The notes below the pieces were generated by a model, which was not told the origin of the DNA, did no database searches, and saw only the letters and a program-made list of their open reading frames with translations. The translations under genes and the position numbers were made by a program. This document shows positions 15,262-22,841 of a stretch of 41,864 bases of DNA, piece by piece. Every line of letters begins with the position of its first letter. The first letter of the stretch is position 1. Source of the DNA: a virus; IMG/VR virus record IMGVR_UViG_3300045970_000595, positions 1 through 41,864 of that record; one strand, given 5' to 3'.

Positions 15262-15744
15262 CTAAAGGGCAGTGGACGGGTCGGCAAGGGCGACCACAAA
15301 CGACAATTCGTAATTGAGGACCGCGCCAACGGCCGAGCCGCCGTCATCGCGATAGCCGGGGGTATCGGCGACATAGCGCAGGATGTCGACCCCGGGCAAC
15401 GGCTCATCGGGCATCTCGATGCAGCGGCGCAGATCCCAGATGATTTGATCGATCAGGTCGGCGTCCGCTGCATCCGGGTCCTGCTCGCGCACCAACTCGG
15501 GGTGCGCGTTGAGATCGGCGAAGGCGCGTAGCTCGTAGCTGCGGGTGTAGCGCACCGCGCCATAGATCGACTCGCCCGTGCCGCGGGTCGGCAGGACATA
15601 GACGCAGGGCGCCTCGATGGCGTTCGCGTTCATCCGGCCGGTGCGCACCCGGGCGCCGACGTTGGAACGGTACCCGCCCCCAGCGACGCAGCCGCGCAGG
15701 CGGGCGGCCAAGGCCTCGGTAATCTGGGTGGTGAGCAGGGTCAT
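15262..15744 (-). CDS. U: Tail terminator protein (gpU-like)
   Basis: A 160-residue protein predicted to cap the tail tube and stop its growth. The pattern TLLTTQITEALAARLRG, GARVRTGRM, YTRSYELRAFADL, DLIDQIIWDLRRCIE and a final beta hairpin (VLNYELSFVVAL) fits phage tail terminators, and the location directly before the tail tube gene matches lambda U. Met at 15744 is chosen because it overlaps the upstream stop as ATGA; the open frame beyond it is Gly/Arg-rich shadow sequence. Confidence 0.72.
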   Translation of the reverse strand: MTLLTTQITEALAARLRGCVAGGGYRSNVGARVRTGRMNANAIEAPCVYVLPTRGTGESIYGAVRYTRSYELRAFADLNAHPELVREQDPDAADADLIDQIIWDLRRCIEMPDEPLPGVDILRYVADTPGYRDDGGSAVGAVLNYELSFVVALADPSTAL

Positions 15745-16403
15745 GGGGCAGGCCATTGCGGGGCCGCCGCTGGCGGATAGGCTGGGTCGATCGCCGCCAC
15801 CGCCGCCGGGTCGGTCTGGCTCGCCACTGCCCACCCGTAGAGCGTTGCCGCCGGATCGCCCGCCGTGCCCCACATCGGCGGCACCATGGACGTGCGGCCG
15901 TACTGGCGCAGCGCCTCGATCCGCGCGGCGTACTCCAGCAGCGCGGCCAGCTCCAGGCGGTCGGCATCAGTCGCCGTCGCGGCCTGGATCGCCGCCTGAA
16001 TCTGGAGCATCCGCGACACCCGCCAGGTCTGCTCCTCCGCATCCCCGCCAACCTCGGCGATGCGCGCCTTACGCTCGCCGTCAATGCGGGCCGCCAGGTC
16101 CGCCAGCGCGGCGGCCAGCTCGCCCGGGTCGGGGTCCTCCGGCGGCGCCTCCGGCAACGCGGAGCGCACCGCCGCCGGCAGCCCGTCCCCGTCCACGCCG
16201 ATCACCGGGCTTGACCAGCCCGCGGGGGCGGATATGCCGAAGCGGAACTCCAGGTAATAGCCCGCGGCGGCCATGGCGGGGCGCCCCAGATAGGCCATGA
16301 TGCCAACCCATTGGCCGTGCAGCGTGCCCACGTCCGCCCGCTCGGCGGGCCCCATCTCGCGGGGCGTGCCGCGCATATCCCAACAGATACCAGATGCAGC
16401 CAT
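15741..16403 (-). CDS. Hypothetical protein after fibre genes, possible fibre assembly factor
   Basis: A 220-residue protein of unknown function. The N-terminal half has many aromatic and Gly residues (GYYLEFRFGISAPAGW), and the C-terminal half is a long charged helix (LAARIDGERKARIAEVGGD to LEYAARIEALRQYG) followed by a Pro/Ala tail. It sits directly behind fibre genes and ahead of the tail terminator. The helical second half and place recall tail fibre assembly chaperones, but no family signature was found, so this is only a suggestion. Confidence 0.55.
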   Translation of the reverse strand: MAASGICWDMRGTPREMGPAERADVGTLHGQWVGIMAYLGRPAMAAAGYYLEFRFGISAPAGWSSPVIGVDGDGLPAAVRSALPEAPPEDPDPGELAAALADLAARIDGERKARIAEVGGDAEEQTWRVSRMLQIQAAIQAATATDADRLELAALLEYAARIEALRQYGRTSMVPPMWGTAGDPAATLYGWAVASQTDPAAVAAIDPAYPPAAAPQWPAP

Positions 16404-16412
16404 GATCGATCC

Positions 16413-17273
16413 TCAGTAATGCGCCAGCCAGAGGCCAGCGGCGGTTTGGAGCAGATAGGTACTGGCCGGCAGCGTGCCCGGTGCCCAGGTGCCGGAGAGC
16501 GTGCCGTTGATCAACTGCACCGGCCAGCCGCGGCGCGGATAGCCAGCGGAGAGTGAGACAGACACGGTACCGCCCGTGGGCCGCACCAGGGTGCCGTTGA
16601 CGGCGAGCGGCACGGTCGGCGCATCCGGGTCGGTGAAGGTCAGCGCGGTGTTCGCGGGCGGGCTCCAGGTCGTGGTCTGCGCCCCGGTGCCGTTGACTCC
16701 ACCGGTCAGGGCGACCGGGCCGACTGCGGCAGGGATGCCGGCGCCGGTGCCGTCGGTCGGGAGCGCCTGCACCAAGTTGGTCGTGGCTACCACGGCGTTG
16801 GCGACCGCCAGCGCGGTCGCCGACGCTTGCCGGGTGACCGTCACCGCGGACCCGGCGACCGCCGCGGTGGCTGTGATGCCCGCCGTTGGGTCCGCGACGA
16901 TGCGCACCGTGATGCTGTTGCCGGCCGTGCCCGCGGCCGACGCCCACCAGGTGATGCCGGTCGTACCGCTGCCGGTCGACCTCGACGCGGCAATCGAGTT
17001 GCTCCAGCCGGTGACACAGAGCATTGCCGCCCCGGCGACGGTAACGGCGCTGGACGCCAGCGGGGTCGCAATGAGCGTGCCTTCCGCAACCGTCGTGCTG
17101 CCGGTGTAGCTATTGGTCCCGACGATCCGCTGAATCGTCCCCCAGCCGCGCGCGCCCGCGCAGCCGGACCACGGCGGCGGCACCAGGAACTGCGATTCGA
17201 CGCCCTGCCAGGCCGCCCCGGAGCCGGAGACGGCCGCCAGGAGCAGGCCAGCCAGCCACGCCCGCGCGCTCAC
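16413..17273 (-). CDS. Fibre-type protein with signal peptide and shared GTAGN domain
   Basis: A 286-residue protein starting at GTG 17273, which overlaps the collagen-like gene stop (GTGA). The first about 20 residues (SARAWLAGLLLAAVSGSGA) look like a Sec signal peptide, odd for a virion protein. Then comes a unit resembling autotransporter passenger repeats (NSYTGSTTVAEGTLIA, then SSAVTVAGAAML). A domain starting GTAGNSITVRIV follows (about 105-195), also present inside the head decoration protein of this phage. The C-terminus is Trp-rich (WAPGTLPASTYLLQ). Likely a fibre or decoration component. Longer same-frame readings upstream are shadows of the collagen-like gene. Confidence 0.65.
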   Translation of the reverse strand: MSARAWLAGLLLAAVSGSGAAWQGVESQFLVPPPWSGCAGARGWGTIQRIVGTNSYTGSTTVAEGTLIATPLASSAVTVAGAAMLCVTGWSNSIAASRSTGSGTTGITWWASAAGTAGNSITVRIVADPTAGITATAAVAGSAVTVTRQASATALAVANAVVATTNLVQALPTDGTGAGIPAAVGPVALTGGVNGTGAQTTTWSPPANTALTFTDPDAPTVPLAVNGTLVRPTGGTVSVSLSAGYPRRGWPVQLINGTLSGTWAPGTLPASTYLLQTAAGLWLAHY

Positions 17274-18430
17274 CAGTAGGCCCCGCAGGCGATGGTGCAC
17301 ACCGTCGGGGTGCAGGTAACGACGCACTCGCGGGTCTCGTTGGTCCGCGGGGTCAGGTCGTCGGCGTAGCCGTAGAGCCAGCGGACGGTGGCGGCGGTAT
17401 TGACGATGAGGGAGTAGGTGCCGCTTGAACTCGTCACGTCGACGCGGGCCGTCGCGGAGCCTGACGCAGGGGGCGTAATGGATAGCAGGCCCGGACCGCC
17501 GGTGAGATTGGCGCTGTAGACGTCCACGCCCGTCGTCAGATCGACGGTGAGCCCGGCTGCCGTGTTGCCAATCGCCGACACGGTGGGTGCGAAGTCGCCG
17601 GCCGCGCCTGGCGTGCCAGGCGCGCCGGTAATTGCAGACAGTGCGATTAGATTGGTCCAGGTGGTGCCGCCGACATAGCGCCACTGCACATACCCGGCAG
17701 CCGTCTGTAGCTCGATCTCCCGGCCGTCCGCCCCGGCCGATCCGGCGGTACCGGGGGTGCCGGGGGTGCCGGGGGCACCGGTGATCGCGGACAGCGCCAC
17801 TAGATTGGTCCAGGTGGTGCCGCCCACATAGCGCCACTGCACGTACCAGGCCGCCGCCTGTAGCTCGATCTCCCGGCCGTCCGCCCCGGCCGATCCGGCG
17901 GTACCGGGGGTGCCGGGGGTGCCGGGGGTGCCGGGGGTGCCGGGGGCACCGGTGATCGCGGACAGCGCCACTAGATTGGTCCAGGTGGTGCCGCCCACAT
18001 AGCGCCACTGCACGTACCCGGCCGCCGCCTGTAGCTCCATCTCCCGGCCGTCCGCCCCGGCCGCTCCGGGGGTGCCGGGGGTGCCGGGGGCACCGGTGAT
18101 CGCGGACAGCGCCACTAGATTGGTCCATCCGGTCGCGCCGACATAGCGCCACTGGATATACCCGGCGGCTGACTGCAGTTCGATCTCGCGCCCACTGCCG
18201 ACGCTATGCACGGGCAGCGCGCTCCAATGGCGGGTGCCATCGCCGATGCGCAGCTCGCCGGTATCGCTGGCGAATCCCGGCTCGCCCAGCGCGAGTACCG
18301 GGTCATGGCTGGCCCAGGTCGCGGCCGGGCCGGAACGCAGCTTAAGGGTCTCTGCCTGCGCGGGACCCCAGACGCCGACGCACAGCAGCAGCGTCAGCAG
18401 CGACCGCAGAAGGGTCCGTAAACCGATCAT
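17270..18430 (-). CDS. Collagen-like tail/head fibre with signal peptide and Mtd_N-like domain
   Basis: A 386-residue fibre protein. Residues 1-26 form a textbook signal peptide with an AQA cleavage site. Residues 27-75 (TLKLRSGPAATWA, LGEPGFASDTGELRIGDGTRHW) match the N-terminal domain found in the Bordetella phage major tropism determinant and other fibres. Four copies of a GREIELQ..AGYVQWRYVG..TWTNLVALSAITG module follow, separated by Gly-X-Y runs (GTPGTPG), then a beta-rich C-terminal domain with paired cysteines. The Gly-X-Y runs should form triple helices, so a trimer is expected. It is coupled by ATGA to the gene upstream and by GTGA to the gene downstream. Confidence 0.82.
   Translation of the reverse strand: MIGLRTLLRSLLTLLLCVGVWGPAQAETLKLRSGPAATWASHDPVLALGEPGFASDTGELRIGDGTRHWSALPVHSVGSGREIELQSAAGYIQWRYVGATGWTNLVALSAITGAPGTPGTPGAAGADGREMELQAAAGYVQWRYVGGTTWTNLVALSAITGAPGTPGTPGTPGTPGTAGSAGADGREIELQAAAWYVQWRYVGGTTWTNLVALSAITGAPGTPGTPGTAGSAGADGREIELQTAAGYVQWRYVGGTTWTNLIALSAITGAPGTPGAAGDFAPTVSAIGNTAAGLTVDLTTGVDVYSANLTGGPGLLSITPPASGSATARVDVTSSSGTYSLIVNTAATVRWLYGYADDLTPRTNETRECVVTCTPTVCTIACGAYW
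17624..18190 (-). repeat. Tandem fibre-module repeats with embedded 9-bp Gly-X-Y units
   Basis: Four near-identical module copies start (plus-strand coordinates) near 17628, 17781, 17952 and 18096. The spacings of 153, 171 and 144 bp are all multiples of 9. The length differences come from different numbers of a GGGGGTGCC-type 9-bp unit that encodes one Gly-X-Y triplet. Such DNA can change length by slippage without leaving the reading frame, and it is also prone to assembly error. Confidence 0.9.
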
Positions 18431-19185
18431 GCGCTGCCTCCGTCGATGGTGGATGCGGTGTCACGCTCGATGCGGTAGACCCCGGCGCCCAGGGCCGTAA
18501 TCAGGATGCCGGTCCCAGCGGTAAGGCTTTGGATCGGCGCCGACGCGATCGTGACCCGGGTCTCGCCGTCCGCGGAATCGTCGGTCAGCACGGCGCCGAT
18601 GAAGCGCAGTGCGGCCCGCTGCGTGAGCGCCTGGCCGGTCCCGTCCCGGATGACATGTCCACCCCCACCGCCGCCGCCGGTGCCGACATCGGCCAGGGTG
18701 GCGATGGGATTCGCCGCGCTCGGGGCGTGCGCGGCGGCCAGCGCCGCGCGCTCCGGGAGGGTCAGCAGCCGCCCGGCCAGGATGTCCACGGGGTCTACCT
18801 GCGTTCCGGCGATCAGGTCGGCCAGGGTCCGCCCGTCCCCGGTGTCCGGAACCTGCACCTGCCATTCGGCCACCTGGCGCCGGTCGGCGGTGAAGGTGAA
18901 ACGGTAATAGGTCCCGCCCGCATCGGGCGCGACGATCAGGGATTGCGGGGTCAGCAGCAGTTCGAGCGGGGCCGGCGGATCGGCCGGCGGGTCCGCTTCC
19001 GGATCCGGGACCGGCGGCGAGGCGATGACCGCCGCCACATAGCAGGTGACTGGCCCGCCGTCCGTGGTCAGCACCCCAACCAGCGGCCGACCCGCGGCCG
19101 ACACCAACTGCACCGTCAGCGTCACACTGCCGGTGGCATCGGCCAGGCCGGAGACGGTCAGGGCGGGGATGCGGATGGGGGTCAT
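18427..19185 (-). CDS. Fibre/structural protein (252 residues)
   Basis: Starts with a small beta domain (IRIPALTVSGLADATGSVTL) like N-terminal attachment domains of phage fibres. A Pro/Asp-rich linker (about 58-72) follows, then a beta domain with YYRFTFTADRRQVAEWQVQVPD and LADLIAG. A glycine hinge (about 168-176) and a GTGILITALGAGVYRIERD C-terminus are typical of fibre ends. Coupling to the lysozyme-like gene upstream (ATGA) and the collagen-like fibre downstream suggests a shared assembly. Confidence 0.65.
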   Translation of the reverse strand: MTPIRIPALTVSGLADATGSVTLTVQLVSAAGRPLVGVLTTDGGPVTCYVAAVIASPPVPDPEADPPADPPAPLELLLTPQSLIVAPDAGGTYYRFTFTADRRQVAEWQVQVPDTGDGRTLADLIAGTQVDPVDILAGRLLTLPERAALAAAHAPSAANPIATLADVGTGGGGGGGHVIRDGTGQALTQRAALRFIGAVLTDDSADGETRVTIASAPIQSLTAGTGILITALGAGVYRIERDTASTIDGGSA

Positions 19186-19685
19186 CGCGGCGGCACAACG
19201 GTCTCAGTCGCCATGCGCCAATTGGTCGGCCAGGCGTCGGGATGCGGTTTGCCCGGGCGCCAATTGCGCAGATAGTAGTGCCAGCCGTCATGCTCCGCGC
19301 TGGGTAACGGCGCGGGGTCCGTCCACAGCAGGAGCCGCGCGAATCCAGCGGCCAACCCGGGGACTGTCGCCAACGCCTCATGGATGGCTCGATCGTTCCA
19401 CGCGAGGCCGTAGTGTCTCACCAGGGCGCGAGCGATGTCCGTGCTGGCCGGGTGATACATCACTCCCTGCACGCCGCCGCCGCGCTCGAACTGCCAGTAC
19501 CCGCGGGCCGGGCCATACCGGCCGCCCCCGAGTTGCTGATAGACCTCCAGTTTGGGGCCGCCCTCCTGCCGGGCGATGGCGAGCAGCATCCGCGCTGCTG
19601 GCTGTGACCACACCGGGCCGCCGATCCCTTGCATCATGTCGAGCGCGGGCAGCACGACGTAGACATGCAGTTGTGCCAGGTCCAT
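19182..19685 (-). CDS. Lysozyme-like phage peptidoglycan hydrolase
   Basis: A 167-residue protein likely to cut peptidoglycan, as endolysin or virion-associated enzyme. AARMLLAIARQEGG places a Glu (residue 41) at the end of a helix, as in lysozyme/transglycosylase folds, followed by GPARGYWQFERGGGVQGVMYHPAS and a Trp-rich end (RLLLWTDPAPLP, YYLRNWRPGKPHPDAWPTNW) shared by a family of phage lysozyme-like proteins. ATG 19685 follows the holin-like stop by one base; a longer reading would overlap the holin. With holin- and spanin-like genes just upstream, endolysin is the likelier role. No signal peptide is seen. Confidence 0.75.
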   Translation of the reverse strand: MDLAQLHVYVVLPALDMMQGIGGPVWSQPAARMLLAIARQEGGPKLEVYQQLGGGRYGPARGYWQFERGGGVQGVMYHPASTDIARALVRHYGLAWNDRAIHEALATVPGLAAGFARLLLWTDPAPLPSAEHDGWHYYLRNWRPGKPHPDAWPTNWRMATETVVPPR

Positions 19686-19686
19686 G

Positions 19687-20001
19687 TCAGCCCTCGGACC
19701 CGGGGGCGTCAGCGACGATCGCCTCGGCAACGTCCGCGATCCACGCCGGGACTTTGATCCCGCGGCGGCGCATCGTCGCGATCATGCCGAAGCCGAACAT
19801 GCAGCCACCGACGATGCCCGCGGCGATCGTCGCCTCCAGGCTTTGCCCGAGATCGAAATAGGCAACCAGGTTATGCGCGGCCCATCCCGCGGCGATGACC
19901 ACATAGCCGTAGAAGGACCAGGACGACAGCAACGGTTTGGCGTCCGGCGCAGAGGTGGCGATGGCGTTGGCCAGTGCGGTGATACTATTATCGGTTGACA
20001 T
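19687..20001 (-). CDS. Holin-like membrane protein
   Basis: A 104-residue protein with two hydrophobic segments (about 28-48 and 56-77), the second Gly-rich, followed by a basic MRRR stretch and a charged tail. Size, topology and position directly ahead of a lysozyme-like gene fit a class II holin that times lysis by forming holes in the inner membrane. Sequence alone does not prove it. Confidence 0.7.
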   Translation of the reverse strand: MSTDNSITALANAIATSAPDAKPLLSSWSFYGYVVIAAGWAAHNLVAYFDLGQSLEATIAAGIVGGCMFGFGMIATMRRRGIKVPAWIADVAEAIVADAPGSEG

Positions 20002-20012
20002 ATCGACCTCGA

Positions 20013-20294
20013 TCAGATAACCGGCGGCAATTGCGACGCCATGCCCTCAACTAATACGGTGAGTTCGGAAATTGCCGTCCGCAATCGGTGAATTTCCTCG
20101 GAAAATTCGCCCCGGCCAACGTAGCGCAACTGCAATTCCTGACGAAACAGCGTGGATGCCTCTTGATGCCGGCGTTCAGCATCGGCGAATTGCTTATCGA
20201 TATGCGCCAACACGTCCTTGATGCCGACGTGCATCAGACCCAACACGCTCACCAAGGATGCAATCACGGCGAAAAATGCCTGCCATTCGGTCAT
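20013..20294 (-). CDS. Membrane protein with coiled coil, spanin-like candidate
   Basis: A 93-residue protein with one N-terminal membrane segment (about 5-25), then a helical, charged coiled-coil stretch (IDKQFADAERRHQEASTLFRQELQ) to the end. An N-in inner-membrane protein with an extended periplasmic helix fits an Rz-type i-spanin, and the gene precedes the holin. No lipoprotein partner (o-spanin) was found nested in it. Other small holin accessory proteins share this topology. Confidence 0.5.
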   Translation of the reverse strand: MTEWQAFFAVIASLVSVLGLMHVGIKDVLAHIDKQFADAERRHQEASTLFRQELQLRYVGRGEFSEEIHRLRTAISELTVLVEGMASQLPPVI

Positions 20295-20297
20295 GCG

Positions 20298-20624
20298 TCA
20301 GGTTCCCAGTTTGCGCAGCACCAAGGACCACAGCCCGCGATCCATCGTCGGCGGCTGATCGATCTCATACCGGGTACCGTCCGCGGCCTTCACGCGATCG
20401 CCTGCCGCCGGGGTCCAGTCTGTCGCTGCCAGGTATCCGGTGTAGTGGCCCTCAGACACCTGGATCAATCCGCCGGACCAGATTTGCGCCGTCGCCGGGG
20501 TGATGATCAGCAGGCAGGGCTGCTCCTGGACCTGACCGCAGCGGCGATAGGTGACCCATTCGCCGAACGCGCTTGGATCGAGCGCGGCGCTGTACAGATC
20601 GGCGGCCAGTGCGTCCAGGCCCAT
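20298..20624 (-). CDS. Head-tail joining protein (gpFII-like)
   Basis: A 108-residue protein placed right after the major capsid gene, as lambda FI/FII are. MGLDALAADLYSAALDPSAFGEWVTYRR is typical of the FII-like joiner family, and the rest is a small beta barrel ending in RGLWSLVLRK. It would complete the connector so the tail can attach. The start lies 4 bases after the capsid gene. Confidence 0.68.
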   Translation of the reverse strand: MGLDALAADLYSAALDPSAFGEWVTYRRCGQVQEQPCLLIITPATAQIWSGGLIQVSEGHYTGYLAATDWTPAAGDRVKAADGTRYEIDQPPTMDRGLWSLVLRKLGT

Positions 20625-20628
20625 GCCC

Positions 20629-21660
20629 TTACGCCTCGTCGGTCACCAGGACGCACATGCTGGCATCCGGCCGGCAGGGGACCATCAAGGGCGCGGATTG
20701 GGTCATGGTGAACTCGGCCGCCGGGTTCTCCGAAATCCAGTTTTTCGGGAAAATATCCACCGCCTGATACCCGGCGCGCGGGTCCAGGATGGCCCCGAAG
20801 GCGCGCACGCCGCGGACCTCCCGCGACCCCAGGATGATCTCGCCATCGGCCAGAAAGGGGGTGCGCACGCCGGCGTCGGTGAGATACCAGCCGGTGTAGA
20901 GCCAGGCCCGCTTGGGGCCGATGTAGCCAAGCGGCTGCACCAGCGCGCCATTGCCGGGGGCGATCTCCAAGGCCGACTGGCCGCCGCGCATCATGGCGTT
21001 GAGGGCCTCTTTCACGTCGGAATGCTTGTGAAAGTGTTTCCATGCCCGCGGCGTGAACACGATGTCCGTGCTGGGGGCTTCCAGTTCCGCGTCCCAGGCG
21101 ACGATGTCATCCAGCGGGGCGCTGGTGGCCTGACTCCAGCGGGCGGTGGTGGTCAGGGTTTTGGTCAGAGTCGAGGTGCGCTTGAAGTCGACCTCCACCG
21201 ATGGATAATCCTCGCCGGACACCACGACTTTGCCGGTACGCAGCGCCTGGGCGCCCATCCACTCGAAGCGCCGCAAGCACTGGTCCCGCTCCATCTGGAG
21301 ATTTTCCACGATGATGTCGTCGCGGCGCTCCAGCGCGGACATGGTGCCCTGGAACGCCTCGCCGGGCCGGCGCCGCAACACGCGGCCCACGTCCACGACC
21401 GTCAGCGGCTTCACATAGGCCGGCTTGAAAGAGCGGACCTCGCCCCCGTTGATCCGCCGCGCCTGCCCGGCAACCAACGGGGAGACGAACGGGGCGAGCT
21501 TGCGGTTGCCGTCGACGTCGAGCTTGTCGAAGGCGATCGACTCGGTATCGAAGGTCACGATATCCGGGAAAAACAGGTGGAGCAGCAGGGGGTCGAACAG
21601 GGGCAGAAGCCGGACCACTTGCAGGAGGGTGGTGGTGTCATAGAGGCTGGGGGTCGTCAT
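20629..21660 (-). CDS. E: Major capsid protein (gpE family)
   Basis: A 343-residue capsid protein of the lambda E family, which forms the icosahedral shell. Recognisable segments include FFPDIVTFDTESIAFD near 30, LAPFVSPLVAGQ near 55, RRDDIIVENLQMERDQCLRRFEWMGAQAL near 112, and VEVDFKR. Length equals that of lambda E (341). It sits between the decoration protein and the head-tail joiner, the lambda order. No protease site is obvious. Confidence 0.92.
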   Translation of the reverse strand: MTTPSLYDTTTLLQVVRLLPLFDPLLLHLFFPDIVTFDTESIAFDKLDVDGNRKLAPFVSPLVAGQARRINGGEVRSFKPAYVKPLTVVDVGRVLRRRPGEAFQGTMSALERRDDIIVENLQMERDQCLRRFEWMGAQALRTGKVVVSGEDYPSVEVDFKRTSTLTKTLTTTARWSQATSAPLDDIVAWDAELEAPSTDIVFTPRAWKHFHKHSDVKEALNAMMRGGQSALEIAPGNGALVQPLGYIGPKRAWLYTGWYLTDAGVRTPFLADGEIILGSREVRGVRAFGAILDPRAGYQAVDIFPKNWISENPAAEFTMTQSAPLMVPCRPDASMCVLVTDEA

Positions 21661-21692
21661 GGTGGTGTCTCGCGTGTCGGGTGCCGGGGCGT

Positions 21693-22406
21693 TTAGGTCG
21701 GGCGCCGCAGTTGGATGGGCGTGCCATCAAACAAAGCCTTTTTCTGGCTGTCGGTCTGCACGCTGGCGGGCCACACCAGGAGGTCCGGGTTAAAGCTGCC
21801 GTCGACATAGATTTGCCCGTCCGTCTCCCCGCCACTGGCATTCACTGGGTGAATCAGGATGCCGACCGGCTTGGCCGTGCCATCGGTCGCGCTCGGCGCC
21901 AGGGCCTTGATCTGGCCGTTGGTCGCACCACTGGCCAGACTGGTCTTGGACACGGCGGTTACCGCTGCGGCACCGCTCGACGCCCCTTGATTGGCGCCGG
22001 TGAGCAGCGCGGCAGCCGCGGCACTGGCCGCGACCGCAGCAATCACTTGGGCGGCGGTGCTGGTGATGGCGGCGGAGCCGTTGGTCGCCAGATTGACGGT
22101 CACGTCGGACCCGGCGACCACCACCCCCAGCGCGGCGCTATTGGTGCCGGGATTCACCAGGGCGATGCTGGCCGCGTTGCCAGCGGTCCCGCGCTGGACC
22201 GCGGACCACAGAATGGCGTTGTTGTTGGCGACCACGCCGGTCGCCAGCGAGGCCGGGACCTCGGTCACCCGGCCGACCACGGTGCGCGCCGCCAGGTTTT
22301 GGCCGGCGGCCACGCGGGCAGTATTCGTCTCGATGTCATCAGAGGAGGTGATGAGTTGTTCGGGGGTGTAGGTCTCGAAGGACCCGCCGGCCAATAGTTC
22401 AGACAT
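21693..22406 (-). CDS. D: Head decoration protein (gpD-like) with inserted domain
   Basis: Stabilises the expanded capsid. N-terminal SFETYTPEQLITSSDDIETNTARVAAGQNL and C-terminal KPVGILIHPVNASGG, GQIYVDGSFNPDLLVWP match the lambda D-like family, but those proteins are usually 110-130 residues and this one is 237. The extra about 110 residues (roughly 68-175) form an Ala/Ser/Val-rich domain that begins with RGTAGNAASIALV. A related domain occurs in the fibre-type protein at 16413-17273. The insert should project from the capsid surface. Confidence 0.85.
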   Translation of the reverse strand: MSELLAGGSFETYTPEQLITSSDDIETNTARVAAGQNLAARTVVGRVTEVPASLATGVVANNNAILWSAVQRGTAGNAASIALVNPGTNSAALGVVVAGSDVTVNLATNGSAAITSTAAQVIAAVAASAAAAALLTGANQGASSGAAAVTAVSKTSLASGATNGQIKALAPSATDGTAKPVGILIHPVNASGGETDGQIYVDGSFNPDLLVWPASVQTDSQKKALFDGTPIQLRRPT

Positions 22407-22430
22407 GTGCAGTTCTCCAGCGTGCGGGCC

Positions 22431-22841
22431 TTAAGCGGCGCCCTTGCCGGTGGCAAGGCGACGATTGGCAAGGATGGTGACGGCCGCGGACGACTTATCC
22501 GCGCTGGGCAGCGGCGGCACCGCGGCGGCGACCGGCGGCGGGGCACTGGCCAGGGCCTGTTGCGCCCCCAGTCGCAGCGCCTTCTCGGCTTGCAGGACCG
22601 CCACGGCGGCCTCCGGGCCGGTGGTCTTGCCGTCCATCGCCAGCCGCTCGATCAGGGCCTCATGCCCCGGCACGAGCTGCTCGCGCACGGCCGCGATGCG
22701 GGTGCGCTCGGCCTCGGCACCGGCGGCCAGGCCCTGGGCCTGGCCTTCCGCAAGCAGGGCCGACACCAGGTCGGGGTGGTTAACGTTGAGATAGGCGCGA
22801 TCGATGGTCGGCGCGCCCGGGGTCTGTGCCTGATTCGTCAT
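22431..22841 (-). CDS. Nested scaffold protein (Nu3-like), internal start
   Basis: In lambda the scaffold Nu3 is made from a start inside gene C. Here an in-frame ATG at 22841 begins MTNQAQTPGAPTIDRAYLNV after the protease domain, with GAGG about 9 bases upstream, and gives a 136-residue helical protein. The protease-scaffold boundary falls at this point. Supported by analogy and location only. Confidence 0.5.
   Translation of the reverse strand: MTNQAQTPGAPTIDRAYLNVNHPDLVSALLAEGQAQGLAAGAEAERTRIAAVREQLVPGHEALIERLAMDGKTTGPEAAVAVLQAEKALRLGAQQALASAPPPVAAAVPPLPSADKSSAAVTILANRRLATGKGAA

Noticed and set aside
17274-18152. Long N-terminal extension of the fibre-type gene through the collagen-like region
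   Set aside because: This frame is an Arg/His-rich shadow of the Gly-X-Y coding repeats; the GTG overlap start at 17273 with a signal peptide is much better.
17270-18430. Diversity-generating retroelement, suggested by the Mtd-like N-terminal domain
   Set aside because: No reverse transcriptase, template repeat or variable repeat was found anywhere in the window.
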